A stretch of 64,000 nucleotides of DNA, taken from Stenotrophomonas maltophilia. Its GTDB lineage: Bacteria > Pseudomonadota > Gammaproteobacteria > Xanthomonadales > Xanthomonadaceae. Positions 8,098 to 15,477 of this stretch are shown here, one piece after another (positions within the stretch are counted from its first letter, which is position 1; each line of letters opens with the position of its first letter). The notes beneath the pieces are model-generated. The model was not told the DNA's origin. It did not search any database and worked only from the letters and a program-made list of their open reading frames with translations. The stretch is from the NCBI RefSeq assembly GCF_004920835.1, contig NZ_QFHO01000001.1, positions 186,001-250,000 of the forward strand, in the 5' to 3' direction. The translations under genes and the position numbers were made by a program.

Positions 8098-10449
8098 TCA
8101 TCTGCTCATCGAATACGGCGCCTGCGCGTCCTGCCCCGGCCACGCCTTGTTCGGCTCGGCCTGCATGCTGAAGCGCAGCTCGCCGCCGGCCAGGATCTCG
8201 TCATGGCGCAGGAAGGTGCGCTGCAACGGCTTGCCGTTGAGGCTCACGCTGCCGACGTAGGTGTGCTTGTCGTCCAGACCATCAGCCACGATGGTGAAGG
8301 TCTTGCCGTTGGGCAGGCGCATCGCGGTTTTCGGCAGGAACGGACGGCCCAGGATGTACTCGCCCGAGCCCGGTGCAACCGGGTAGAAGCCCAACGCGGT
8401 GAACACGTACCAGGCCGACATCTGGCCGACGTCATCATTGCCGGCCAGGCCATCGGGGCGGTCGGCATACTGAGTGTCCATGATCTGCTTCAGGCGTGCC
8501 TGGGTGCGCCACGGCTGGCCGGCGTACGAATACAGGTAGGCGACGTGGTGGCTGGGTTCGTTGCCATGCGCATACCAGCCGATCAGGCCGGTGATGTCTT
8601 CCATGTGCTCGAAGATGGACGGATCGACCTTGGCGTTGAACACCTCGTCAAGGCGCGCGAGCAGCTTGTCACTGCCACCGTGCGCTGCGGCCAGTCCGGC
8701 CACGTCCTGCGGCACGTACCAGGAGTATTGCCAGGCGTTGCCTTCGGTGTAGTCAGTGCCATAGCCGCTGGCGCTGGGATCGAACGGGGTGCGGAAGCTG
8801 CCATCACGCTTGCGCGCGCGCATGAAGCCGGTGTCCTTGTCGAAAGCATTGCGCCAGTTGCCGGCGCGCTTGTCGAAGGTAGCGGCAACATCAGCCTTGC
8901 CCATGGCCTGCGCCATGCGAGCGATGGTCCAATCATCGAAGGCGTACTCCAGCGTCTTGCTGGCGGCCTCGCCTTCCTCGTCGATCGGCACATAACCCAG
9001 CTCGCGGTACTGCGCGATGCCGTCGTAGGGACCGTAGTTGGCGGTCTCGACCATCGCCTTCAACGCCTTGTCGGCGTCGAAACCGCGGATGCCCTTGACG
9101 TACGCATCGGCGATGACCGGCACCGCGTGGTAGCCGATCATGCACCAGTCTTCCAGGCCGTGGAACGACCACACCGGCAGCATGCCGTACGGGCTGTGTT
9201 CGTGATGGGCAAGCATCGAGTTGACGAAATCGCTGTTGCGTTTTTCCGACTGCACCAGGGTCAACAGCGGGTGCAGCGCCCGGTAGGTATCCCACAGCGA
9301 GAACGTGGAGTAGTTGGTGTAGCCGTCCGCCTTGTGCACCGCGTTGTCCGAGCTGCGGTACTGGCCGTCGGCATCCATGAACAGCGTCGGCCCCAGCAGG
9401 GTGTGGTATAGCGCGGTATAGGCACTGCGCCGGGCGTGTTCGGGGGCGTCGATATCGAGCACCGACAGCGCCTGCGTCCACTCCTGCTTGGCCTGCGCGC
9501 GCACGCGGTCGAAATCGAAGTCGGCCACTTCCGCGTCAAGGTTGGCGATGGCGCCGGCTTCGCTGACCGGAGAAATGGCCACCTTCACCACCAGCGGCGC
9601 GTCCAGCTTGCCGAAGTTGAAGGTGCCGACCAGCTGACGCCCCTCGATCTGTGCACGCTGCGATGGATCCTTCTCGCCCGGCGGCGGGAAGCCCTTGTAG
9701 ACGACGTCCTGCTCGGTGTTGTGCAACTCATGCCCCGACAGCGGGCGCGAGAAACGCATCGCGAAGTACAGCTGGCGGCCCGGCGCCCAGCCACGGGTTT
9801 CGCGGAAGCCGGTTACCGTGCCATCGGCACGCACCCGCACCCGCGACCACAGTACCTTGCCCGGGTAGTCGTACATGCTGGTGCGCATGTCCAGCAGCAC
9901 CTTGGCATCGGCGCCCTTGGGGAAGGCATAGCGGTGCACGCCCACGCGCGCACTGGTGGTCAGCTCGGCGCGTACCTTGTAATCGTCCAGGGTGACCGCG
10001 TAGTAGCCCGGCTCGGCCTTCTCGTCGTCGTGACGGAAGCGCGAGGCGTAGCCGCTGCGCGGCTTCTCGGGATCGCCACGCTCCAGGCCCGGATTGCCGG
10101 TGAACGGCATCAGCAGGATGTCGCCCAGATCCGAATGGCCGGTGCCGGAAAAATGGGTGTGCGAGAAGCCGACGATGCTGCTGTCGTCGTAGCGATAGCC
10201 GGCCGCCCAGCCGTAGGCCTTCTCACGCGGCTGGATGCGCGTATCCGGGCTGAGCTGGACCATGCCGAACGGTACCGTCGCACCGGGATAGGTGTGGCCT
10301 TCGCCGCCGGTACCAATGAAGGGGTCAACCGAAGCGTAGGCCTTGTCGGCGGCCGGTCTGGCAGGAGCGGCCGACGCCAGGCCGGAAGCGAGCATCGCCG
10401 TGGCGGCGACAACGATCAGGAGACGACGGTCCAGCGTGGGCATCGGCAT
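8098..10449 (-). CDS. GH92 family glycoside hydrolase (putative alpha-mannosidase), secreted
   Basis: 783 residues from ATG 10449 (a second ATG at 10443 is equally possible); the open frame continues upstream into the neighbouring gene but the Sec signal (DRRLLIVVAATAMLASGLASA) sets the start. The N-terminal domain shows the GH92 hallmark DPFIGTGGEGHTYPGATVPF followed by VQLSPDT. The catalytic (alpha/alpha)6 part contains HGNEPSHH (general-acid region) and GNDDVGQMSAWYVF (general-base Asp pair), and the length fits the family. GH92 enzymes are calcium-dependent exo-alpha-mannosidases acting on host-type N-glycans. It has no glycan-utilisation neighbours here. Linkage specificity cannot be read. 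Confidence 0.92.
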   Translation of the reverse strand: MPMPTLDRRLLIVVAATAMLASGLASAAPARPAADKAYASVDPFIGTGGEGHTYPGATVPFGMVQLSPDTRIQPREKAYGWAAGYRYDDSSIVGFSHTHFSGTGHSDLGDILLMPFTGNPGLERGDPEKPRSGYASRFRHDDEKAEPGYYAVTLDDYKVRAELTTSARVGVHRYAFPKGADAKVLLDMRTSMYDYPGKVLWSRVRVRADGTVTGFRETRGWAPGRQLYFAMRFSRPLSGHELHNTEQDVVYKGFPPPGEKDPSQRAQIEGRQLVGTFNFGKLDAPLVVKVAISPVSEAGAIANLDAEVADFDFDRVRAQAKQEWTQALSVLDIDAPEHARRSAYTALYHTLLGPTLFMDADGQYRSSDNAVHKADGYTNYSTFSLWDTYRALHPLLTLVQSEKRNSDFVNSMLAHHEHSPYGMLPVWSFHGLEDWCMIGYHAVPVIADAYVKGIRGFDADKALKAMVETANYGPYDGIAQYRELGYVPIDEEGEAASKTLEYAFDDWTIARMAQAMGKADVAATFDKRAGNWRNAFDKDTGFMRARKRDGSFRTPFDPSASGYGTDYTEGNAWQYSWYVPQDVAGLAAAHGGSDKLLARLDEVFNAKVDPSIFEHMEDITGLIGWYAHGNEPSHHVAYLYSYAGQPWRTQARLKQIMDTQYADRPDGLAGNDDVGQMSAWYVFTALGFYPVAPGSGEYILGRPFLPKTAMRLPNGKTFTIVADGLDDKHTYVGSVSLNGKPLQRTFLRHDEILAGGELRFSMQAEPNKAWPGQDAQAPYSMSR

Positions 10450-10552
10450 TTGGATCGATTCAGGTGGTTGCCGGATGCTAGCACCGGGTTTGCTGCGCCG
10501 CATGCTGCAGTGCGGGCGTCCGTCCATTGGCCGTCTTAATGCTGCATAGGCA

Positions 10553-10876
10553 TCACTCCGGCAGCACGCCCTGCAGCGTTGCCAGGTCTGCGCTGTCGAC
10601 CGGGCGCACCACCCGCGCCACTTCCAGGCCATCGCGCAACAGCACCACCGTCGGCCACAGCTTCACCTTGAACGCGCGGCCCAATGGCTTGCCCTTGCCA
10701 TCTTCGATCTTCCGGTGCGGAAGATCGTTCGCATCGACGAAGGCTCGCAACGCCGGCTGTGCAGCCTGGCAATGACCGCACCAGGCCGTCCCGAATTCCA
10801 GCAGCTGCCAGCCCGCCTGCGCCTCCACCTCCGCAGAGGTGGGCTCGGTCAGCAGGTGATCACGCATGAACGGCAT
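10553..10876 (-). CDS. Small cytoplasmic thioredoxin-fold protein
   Basis: 107 residues with the active site WCGHC (Cys33, Cys36) at the end of strand 2 and a cis-Pro in KLWPTVVLL, as in thioredoxins. No signal peptide or membrane helix, so it should act in the cytoplasm as a disulfide reductase or similar. The start is ATG 10876 (an alternative ATG three codons later). It follows the host-attachment-family gene on the same strand by 5 bases, so the two are probably co-transcribed. It is shorter than canonical TrxA and the CGHC centre differs from CGPC. Confidence 0.85.
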   Translation of the reverse strand: MPFMRDHLLTEPTSAEVEAQAGWQLLEFGTAWCGHCQAAQPALRAFVDANDLPHRKIEDGKGKPLGRAFKVKLWPTVVLLRDGLEVARVVRPVDSADLATLQGVLPE

Positions 10877-10881
10877 GAGCG

Positions 10882-11298
10882 CTACGCCGCCAGTACCTTC
10901 TGGATGTCTTCCAGCGGCGCGTTGGTCAGATCCTTGGCGATGTCGCCCAGCAATCGCGCCTGGACTTCCTTGTGCAGCAGCGGGCGGATGCGGCCCAGCG
11001 TGGTCGGGTCGGCGATCAACACCAGGTGCGCATACCGGTTCTTCAACGCATCTTCGTTGAGCTGTTCGGCCACCTGCTTGGCAAACGTCGCTTCATTGAG
11101 CTGCGAGATCGACATGTCCTTGGGCACAGCACCGGCCGGGCCCTGCCCGGACACGCCCTGCTCGCTGATGTCCTGCAGGCGCAGCTCGCCTTCCTGCTTC
11201 AACGCAAGCTGGTGCGCGCTACCCACGTTGGTGAACACCCTTGCCGAACCACCATCGGCCACCACGATCAACGTTCCTTCGGGAATCGTACGCGCCAT
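10882..11298 (-). CDS. Host-attachment (Host_attach/BaeRF-like) family protein
   Basis: 138 residues starting at ATG 11298, chosen because GGAGGG lies about 6 bases upstream; an in-frame ATG four codons earlier lacks this. The sequence has LIVVADGGSARVF near the N-terminus and a C-terminal HLVLIADPTTLGRIRPLL, features of the family annotated as proteins required for attachment to host cells, which resembles release-factor-like BaeRF domains. It lacks a signal peptide and should be cytoplasmic, so the family name may mislead. Its molecular role is unknown. It is first in a two-gene unit with the thioredoxin-like gene. Confidence 0.75.
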   Translation of the reverse strand: MARTIPEGTLIVVADGGSARVFTNVGSAHQLALKQEGELRLQDISEQGVSGQGPAGAVPKDMSISQLNEATFAKQVAEQLNEDALKNRYAHLVLIADPTTLGRIRPLLHKEVQARLLGDIAKDLTNAPLEDIQKVLAA

Positions 11299-11461
11299 TG
11301 CACCCTCCATCAGTCAGAAAAAGTTGCTGTGTGCTCCACCCTATGCACATCGATGTCACCGGCGCGCCTACAGGATGTGATCCGGTCATCGCAATCTGCA
11401 ATCCCCCCTAAATTTGTCCAGCGGCCTGCCGCTATGGCCTCCATCATCGCGAGGAACCTCT

Positions 11462-11689
11462 GTGCACGCTGGCTCACTGTTCCACGTCTACTTCGCCACC
11501 AGCCTGGCCATCCTCGGCTGCGCAGGGTGCATCCATCAGTTCCTGCAGGGCCAACCGCTGTTCTCACTCGCCATCATGTTCTCGGTGTTGACGGTGGTTG
11601 GTGCCGCACTGATTACGCGGCGGCTGGCGTTGCCGGGTGCGGTGGCGGTGGTCTGCACCGTGCTTGGATTGATGGCAAAGTCGGCTTGA
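11462..11689 (+). CDS. Small membrane protein of unknown function
   Basis: 75 residues from a GTG at 11462 with a GAGGA sequence about 8 bases upstream; an upstream in-frame start at 11414 has no ribosome site. Two hydrophobic segments (about residues 9-27 and 33-70, possibly two helices in the latter) make it an integral membrane protein. No family recognised. It is divergent from the host-attachment-family gene, and the 160-base gap between them probably holds both promoters. Confidence 0.5.
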   Translation: MHAGSLFHVYFATSLAILGCAGCIHQFLQGQPLFSLAIMFSVLTVVGAALITRRLALPGAVAVVCTVLGLMAKSA

Positions 11690-12163
11690 GCCATCTGAAC
11701 AGGCGACGTGGAACACAGCGTGCAGATCAGCCCGCTTCGCTGCACGCTCACGCCGATGCCGCTATCATGAACGGATGATCGACACGACCCACTACGTGAC
11801 GGGCGAACCTGTTACGTGGAAAGCACTGCCGACCGGCGTTTCGCTTGCCACGATTGCTCCCGCCCTGAATTTCCATCGCCTCGCGCTGGATCCCGGCGGC
11901 TGACGCCCGCAGGCCCCCTGCCTGCATCCCCCACGCTGCTGTGACACCCGGCCGCTGACTGCGCTGCCGGTGTGATCCCGTTGCTGCGTTTCCGCCCCTG
12001 CGGCGGTGCTTTGCCGTGCGCGTGGCGTTGTGCCTGCACACATTCCCCGGCCCCCACGCCGCGCTCCGATGCCCCTGCGCCACTTGCGCCTGCATCGCCG
12101 TTTCCGATTTCCGGGACACATCACATCGCCCATCCCCTATTCCATACCTACAAGGGAGCCCCC
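11690..12163 (+). other. 474-base leader region upstream of proP
   Basis: This stretch has no recognisable protein gene apart from a possible 42-codon ORF at 11775-11903. An imperfect hairpin (ACACC..GGTGT core with CGGC/GCCG) lies at about 11942-11971, and the rest is cytosine-rich and poor in open frames. A ribosome site AAGGGAG sits directly before the proP ATG. The length and hairpins would allow leader-mediated or osmotic control, but I do not recognise a known riboswitch core. The promoter is not obvious by eye. Confidence 0.35.
11775..11903 (+). CDS. Possible 42-residue leader ORF (uncertain)
   Basis: ATG 11775 to TGA 11903 encodes 42 residues beginning MIDTTHYVTGEPVTW. The ATG overlaps the TGA of a four-codon frame starting at 11767. 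Third-position GC is roughly two thirds, lower than in neighbouring genes, so this may be chance. If translated it would be a leader peptide upstream of proP. No homology recognised. Confidence 0.2.
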   Translation: MIDTTHYVTGEPVTWKALPTGVSLATIAPALNFHRLALDPGG

Positions 12164-13651
12164 ATGCAGGACACGCCTGATTCCCATGCCCATTTTGGCT
12201 GGTTCAAACGCCGCCGCCACCTCAAGGTCGATGAGATCACCGTCGTCGACAAGCCCATGCTCAAGCGTGCCGTCGGTGCCGCCGCACTCGGCAACGCGAT
12301 GGAATGGTTCGACTTCGGTGTCTACGGCTATCTGGCCGTCACCATCGGCCAGGTGTTCTTCCCGTCCAGCAACCCCACCGCACAGGTAATCGCCGCGTTC
12401 GCCACCTTCACCGTGGCGTTCCTGGTGCGCCCGCTGGGCGGCCTGGTGTTCGGCCCGCTCGGCGACCGCTACGGGCGCCAGAAAGTGCTGGCGTTCACCA
12501 TGATCCTGATGGCGCTGGGCACGTTCTCGATCGGCCTGATTCCCTCCTATGAGCGCATCGGCATCTGGGCGCCGGTGCTGTTGCTGCTGGCGCGCGTGGT
12601 GCAGGGCTTTTCCACCGGTGGCGAATATGGCGGCGCGGCCACCTTCATCGCCGAGTATTCCACCGACCGCAACCGCGGGTTGATGGGCAGCTGGCTGGAG
12701 TTCGGCACGCTGGGCGGCTACATCGCCGGCGCCGGTACGGTCACTGCACTGCACATGCTGCTGAGCAGCGAGCAGATGCTGGACTGGGGCTGGCGTATTC
12801 CGTTCCTGGTGGCCGGCCCGCTGGGCCTGCTCGGCCTGTACATGCGCATGAAGCTGGAAGAGACCCCAGCGTTCCGCGCCTTTGCCGAGGAAGCCGAGAA
12901 ACGCGAGCATGATCGCCCCGGGCTGGCTGCACTGTTCCAGGTACACGGCCGCCAGCTGCTGGTGTGCATGGGCCTGGTGCTGGTGTTCAACGTCACCGAC
13001 TACATGCTGCTGACCTACATGCCCAGCTACCTCAGCGTGACCATGGGCTACGCCGAGAGCAAAGGCCTGCTGCTGATCATCATCGTGATGCTGGTGATGA
13101 TGCCGCTGAACATCGTCGGCGGATTGTTCAGTGACAGGCTCGGCCGCCGGCCGATGATCATCGGCGCCTGCATCGCGCTGCTGGTGCTGGCCATTCCGTG
13201 CCTGCTGCTGGTCGGCAGCGGCAACGACTGGATGATCTTCCTCGGCCTGATGCTGCTGGGCCTGGCCTTGGTGTGCTTCACCAGCTCGATGCCGTCCACG
13301 CTGCCGGCACTGTTCTACACACCGGTGCGCTACAGCGCGCTGTCGATCGCCTTCAACGTCTCGGTGTCGCTGTTCGGCGGCACCACGCCGTTGGTCACCG
13401 CATGGCTGGTGGAACGTACCGGCGACCCGCTGGTGCCGGCCTACTACCTGATGGGCGCGGCGGTGATCGGCCTTGTCACGATGCTGTTCGTGAAGGAAAC
13501 CGCCGGCCTGCCGCTGCGCGGCTCACCGCCGGCGGTGGGCAGCGATAGCGAAGCAGCTGCGCTGCTGAAGAGCGATGTGCCGGTGACGGTGGACCCGACC
13601 TTGCCGCCGCTGCCGGAGTCTGCAGAGCCTGAGCAGGTAAAACCGGCCTGA
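12164..13651 (+). CDS. proP: ProP-type MFS osmolyte/proton symporter
   Basis: 495 residues; the start is the ATG with AAGGGAG about 7 bases upstream, although the frame is open further 5'. The N-terminus ITVVDKPMLKRAVGAAALGN plus MEWFDFGVYGYLA closely follows Escherichia coli ProP. The MFS motif GDRYGRQK after helix 2, the GGEYGGA motif, LEETPAF in the central loop and LLTYMPSYLS in helix 7 also match. Twelve membrane helices are expected. Its job is import of proline, glycine betaine or related compatible solutes under osmotic stress. The C-terminal tail after the last helix is Pro/Glu-rich and shows no heptad pattern, so the coiled coil of the E. coli protein seems absent. Confidence 0.88.
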   Translation: MQDTPDSHAHFGWFKRRRHLKVDEITVVDKPMLKRAVGAAALGNAMEWFDFGVYGYLAVTIGQVFFPSSNPTAQVIAAFATFTVAFLVRPLGGLVFGPLGDRYGRQKVLAFTMILMALGTFSIGLIPSYERIGIWAPVLLLLARVVQGFSTGGEYGGAATFIAEYSTDRNRGLMGSWLEFGTLGGYIAGAGTVTALHMLLSSEQMLDWGWRIPFLVAGPLGLLGLYMRMKLEETPAFRAFAEEAEKREHDRPGLAALFQVHGRQLLVCMGLVLVFNVTDYMLLTYMPSYLSVTMGYAESKGLLLIIIVMLVMMPLNIVGGLFSDRLGRRPMIIGACIALLVLAIPCLLLVGSGNDWMIFLGLMLLGLALVCFTSSMPSTLPALFYTPVRYSALSIAFNVSVSLFGGTTPLVTAWLVERTGDPLVPAYYLMGAAVIGLVTMLFVKETAGLPLRGSPPAVGSDSEAAALLKSDVPVTVDPTLPPLPESAEPEQVKPA

Positions 13652-13701
13652 GGCTGGGCGCAGAACGCGATCCTCGCTTGGCGTGGATCTAAGGGGCCAG
13701 T

Positions 13702-13730
13702 GGCGCCGGGCGCGTACACCCGGCGCTACC
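13702..13730. repeat. SMAG-like hairpin between convergent genes
   Basis: GCGCCGGGCG..ACACCCGGCGC forms a strong stem ending in CTACC. The octamer GTAGCGCC is duplicated here (minus strand): one copy supplies the TAG stop of the neighbouring gene at 13738-13736, the next begins the hairpin. It probably serves as a transcript end for proP and the minus-strand gene. Confidence 0.65.
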
Positions 13731-13735
13731 TGGCG

Positions 13736-14362
13736 CTACTTCTTGATGCGGGTCAGCTTCCCCGGCGTCCAACGCAGCGTCCATGTGTAGTTTCCATCCG
13801 GCGGACAGACGTGGCGATTCGGGCTCTTCCATTCGCAGACCGTCGCCCCGGCACTGACGGTGAAATCGACAATGATGCGATCACCCTGGATGCGGATCGC
13901 GCGGATGGCGCCTGGAATCTGTTCAGCCGCGTCGTCACCATAGCCATACCTGCGGATGGCGGCATAGTCCTCTGCTTCCACCGGCGACAGGCTGTTCGGG
14001 TTCTCCTGGCCGCGCGGATCGTTCGCCGTCAGCACCGTCATCACCGCCACCACATTGCGTTGCGCGAAGCTGCCGCCACTGTAGTCGGACGTGTAGAAAT
14101 ACACGACCTCGGCACGGCCATCGCCATCGAGGTCGGCAACAGCGCTCCACACCGGACGGAAATCGGATTCAATGTCGTCGCCGGGAATCAGCCGCAAGTT
14201 GGCTTCGGCGGCGTGGAAGGCCTGCACCAGGCTGGGCGGCGATGGTCGCTTGGCGGCGGGCGACGCGGCCATCGCCGGCATGCAGGACAGCGCCAGCGCC
14301 AGCGCCAGCGCTGCAAGCGTCAGGCGGATCGGGGTCGAGCGGAACGTTGCGGATCCCTGCAT
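13736..14362 (-). CDS. Secreted protein with a calcium-binding-like DxDxDG motif, function unknown
   Basis: 208 residues. Residues 1-33 form a Sec signal peptide (LTLAALALALALSCMPAMAA). A DLDGDGRAEVV motif at about residues 78-88 resembles the calcium loop of FG-GAP/VCBS-type repeats, here as a single copy. The C-terminal part holds two Cys in a CEWKSPNRHVC arrangement that could form a disulfide in the periplasm. No specific function can be given. It is a lone gene between proP and the toxin-antitoxin pair. Confidence 0.7.
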   Translation of the reverse strand: MQGSATFRSTPIRLTLAALALALALSCMPAMAASPAAKRPSPPSLVQAFHAAEANLRLIPGDDIESDFRPVWSAVADLDGDGRAEVVYFYTSDYSGGSFAQRNVVAVMTVLTANDPRGQENPNSLSPVEAEDYAAIRRYGYGDDAAEQIPGAIRAIRIQGDRIIVDFTVSAGATVCEWKSPNRHVCPPDGNYTWTLRWTPGKLTRIKK

Positions 14363-14441
14363 GACATCCTCCTTGAATGTGCGAACAGCGTAGCGAAATC
14401 GTACCAGCCCTGTTGTGACCCTCTGCCAGGAAGTACTGGCC

Positions 14442-15062
14442 CTATCCGTTCAACTCCATCGCACGCATCACGATCGGCTTGGCCCAGTCAGGCGTATGCA
14501 GCAGTTCAGCCACCGAGACCGGGTATTGCAGCTGGCCGCGCTCCATCGCCAGCACCGGCAGCGGCTCGACGCAGCCCTCGGCATCAGCCGGTGCGCTGTT
14601 GTCGTAGACATGCAGCTCGGCCAGGTGTGGCAGCAGTTCCAGCAGGTTCTCGCGTGCCGAATCGAAACGGGCGTGGATCTTCTCCACTGGAATGTCGTGA
14701 CCACCAGCCGCCACCCGCGCCGCAACGCGGGCGATATGCAGCTCGACCGTGGCCAAGCCACAGAACCAGATCGCAACGTGATGGTGTTCGCAGGCCTCAC
14801 GCAGCAGGCGTGGAATGGTGTTGCCACCCAGCGTGGTCTCGAAGGCGAAGTCCGTGCCGTCGGCCATGGCCTGGCGCAACCGGCGGGTACCTTCCTGCCA
14901 GGCCTCGGCATTGGCCTCGGGCAGCGGCCAGCCGGCCTCGACCAGGCGCCGGGTGAAAGAATCGGGATTGAACCAGCCCAGGCCCTCCGCTTCCAGCCAG
15001 GTTCCCAACAACGAACTCTTGCCGGCGCCGTTGACGCCGGCCAGCACCAGGATCCGCCCCAT
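14442..15062 (-). CDS. Zeta-toxin-family kinase
   Basis: 206 residues with a P-loop at residues 9-17 (GVNGAGKSS), NPDSF at about 32-36 (the Asp position used by zeta toxins to activate the sugar hydroxyl), and FETTLGG further on. These features fit zeta/PezT-type kinases, which phosphorylate UDP-N-acetylglucosamine or related nucleotide sugars and block wall synthesis. Some zeta-like proteins are chaperone-type or non-toxic kinases, so toxicity is inferred. It starts 3 bases after the stop of the Phd-family antitoxin gene, so the pair is one transcript. Confidence 0.8.
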   Translation of the reverse strand: MGRILVLAGVNGAGKSSLLGTWLEAEGLGWFNPDSFTRRLVEAGWPLPEANAEAWQEGTRRLRQAMADGTDFAFETTLGGNTIPRLLREACEHHHVAIWFCGLATVELHIARVAARVAAGGHDIPVEKIHARFDSARENLLELLPHLAELHVYDNSAPADAEGCVEPLPVLAMERGQLQYPVSVAELLHTPDWAKPIVMRAMELNG

Positions 15063-15065
15063 AGA

Positions 15066-15407
15066 TCAGAGCGGACGGCCGAGGGTGACCTTGCGGCCGC
15101 GACGGATCGGCTGGCCCAGCACCTTGCCCAGCCCTTCGCCGCGCTGCAGGCTGGCCAGGGTCTGGTCAAACTCACCGCGCAGGCGCAGCAGCTCCTCGCT
15201 GCGCTCACCCGCATCACCGCCGGCGGCTTTGGCCAGCAGCTCCTGGTAAGTGCGGATATCCACGATCACCGCTTCGGGATGATTGTGGTTGGTGATGACC
15301 AGCGCCTGCTTCTCGCGCACGGTGCGCATCAGGCTCGGCCAGCCCCGGGTCTTCACCGACGAGGCCGGGGCCCTCTCAAGGCCAGGCAGATCCAGCGGCA
15401 AGGTCAT
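15066..15407 (-). CDS. Phd/YefM-family antitoxin partnered with a zeta-type toxin
   Basis: 113 residues; the ATG at 15407 is preceded by GGAG at good spacing. Residues ~17-58 show the Phd/YefM fold pattern: SVKTRGWPSLMRTVREKQ, then ALVITNHNHPEAVIVD and a following helix. This domain dimerises and binds operator DNA. The C-terminal half (Arg/Glu-rich, then a GKVLGQPIRRGRKV tail) would be the toxin-binding region. Zeta toxins are usually paired with epsilon or PezA antitoxins, so the Phd partner is notable. A perfect palindrome upstream fits autorepression. Confidence 0.8.
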   Translation of the reverse strand: MTLPLDLPGLERAPASSVKTRGWPSLMRTVREKQALVITNHNHPEAVIVDIRTYQELLAKAAGGDAGERSEELLRLRGEFDQTLASLQRGEGLGKVLGQPIRRGRKVTLGRPL

Positions 15408-15439
15408 GGCACGGCTCCAGGCAGAAGTGGACTATGGCC

Positions 15440-15465
15440 ACTATACCCAATTTGGCCAAATTGGG
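15440..15465 (-). promoter_or_regulatory. Toxin-antitoxin promoter and palindromic operator
   Basis: CCCAATTTGGCCAAATTGGG at 15446-15465 is a perfect 20-base palindrome. Directly downstream on the minus strand is TATAGT (15445-15440), a good -10 element, about 33 bases before the antitoxin ATG. The region is AT-rich compared with everything around it. An operator that overlaps the promoter core is the standard arrangement for Phd-type autoregulation. The palindrome is seen; binding is inferred. Confidence 0.7.
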
Positions 15466-15477
15466 GATTAATGGCAT

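Noticed and set aside
11414..11461. Longer start for the small membrane protein
   Set aside because: No ribosome site and the extra residues lack coding character; the GTG at 11462 has GAGGA in place.
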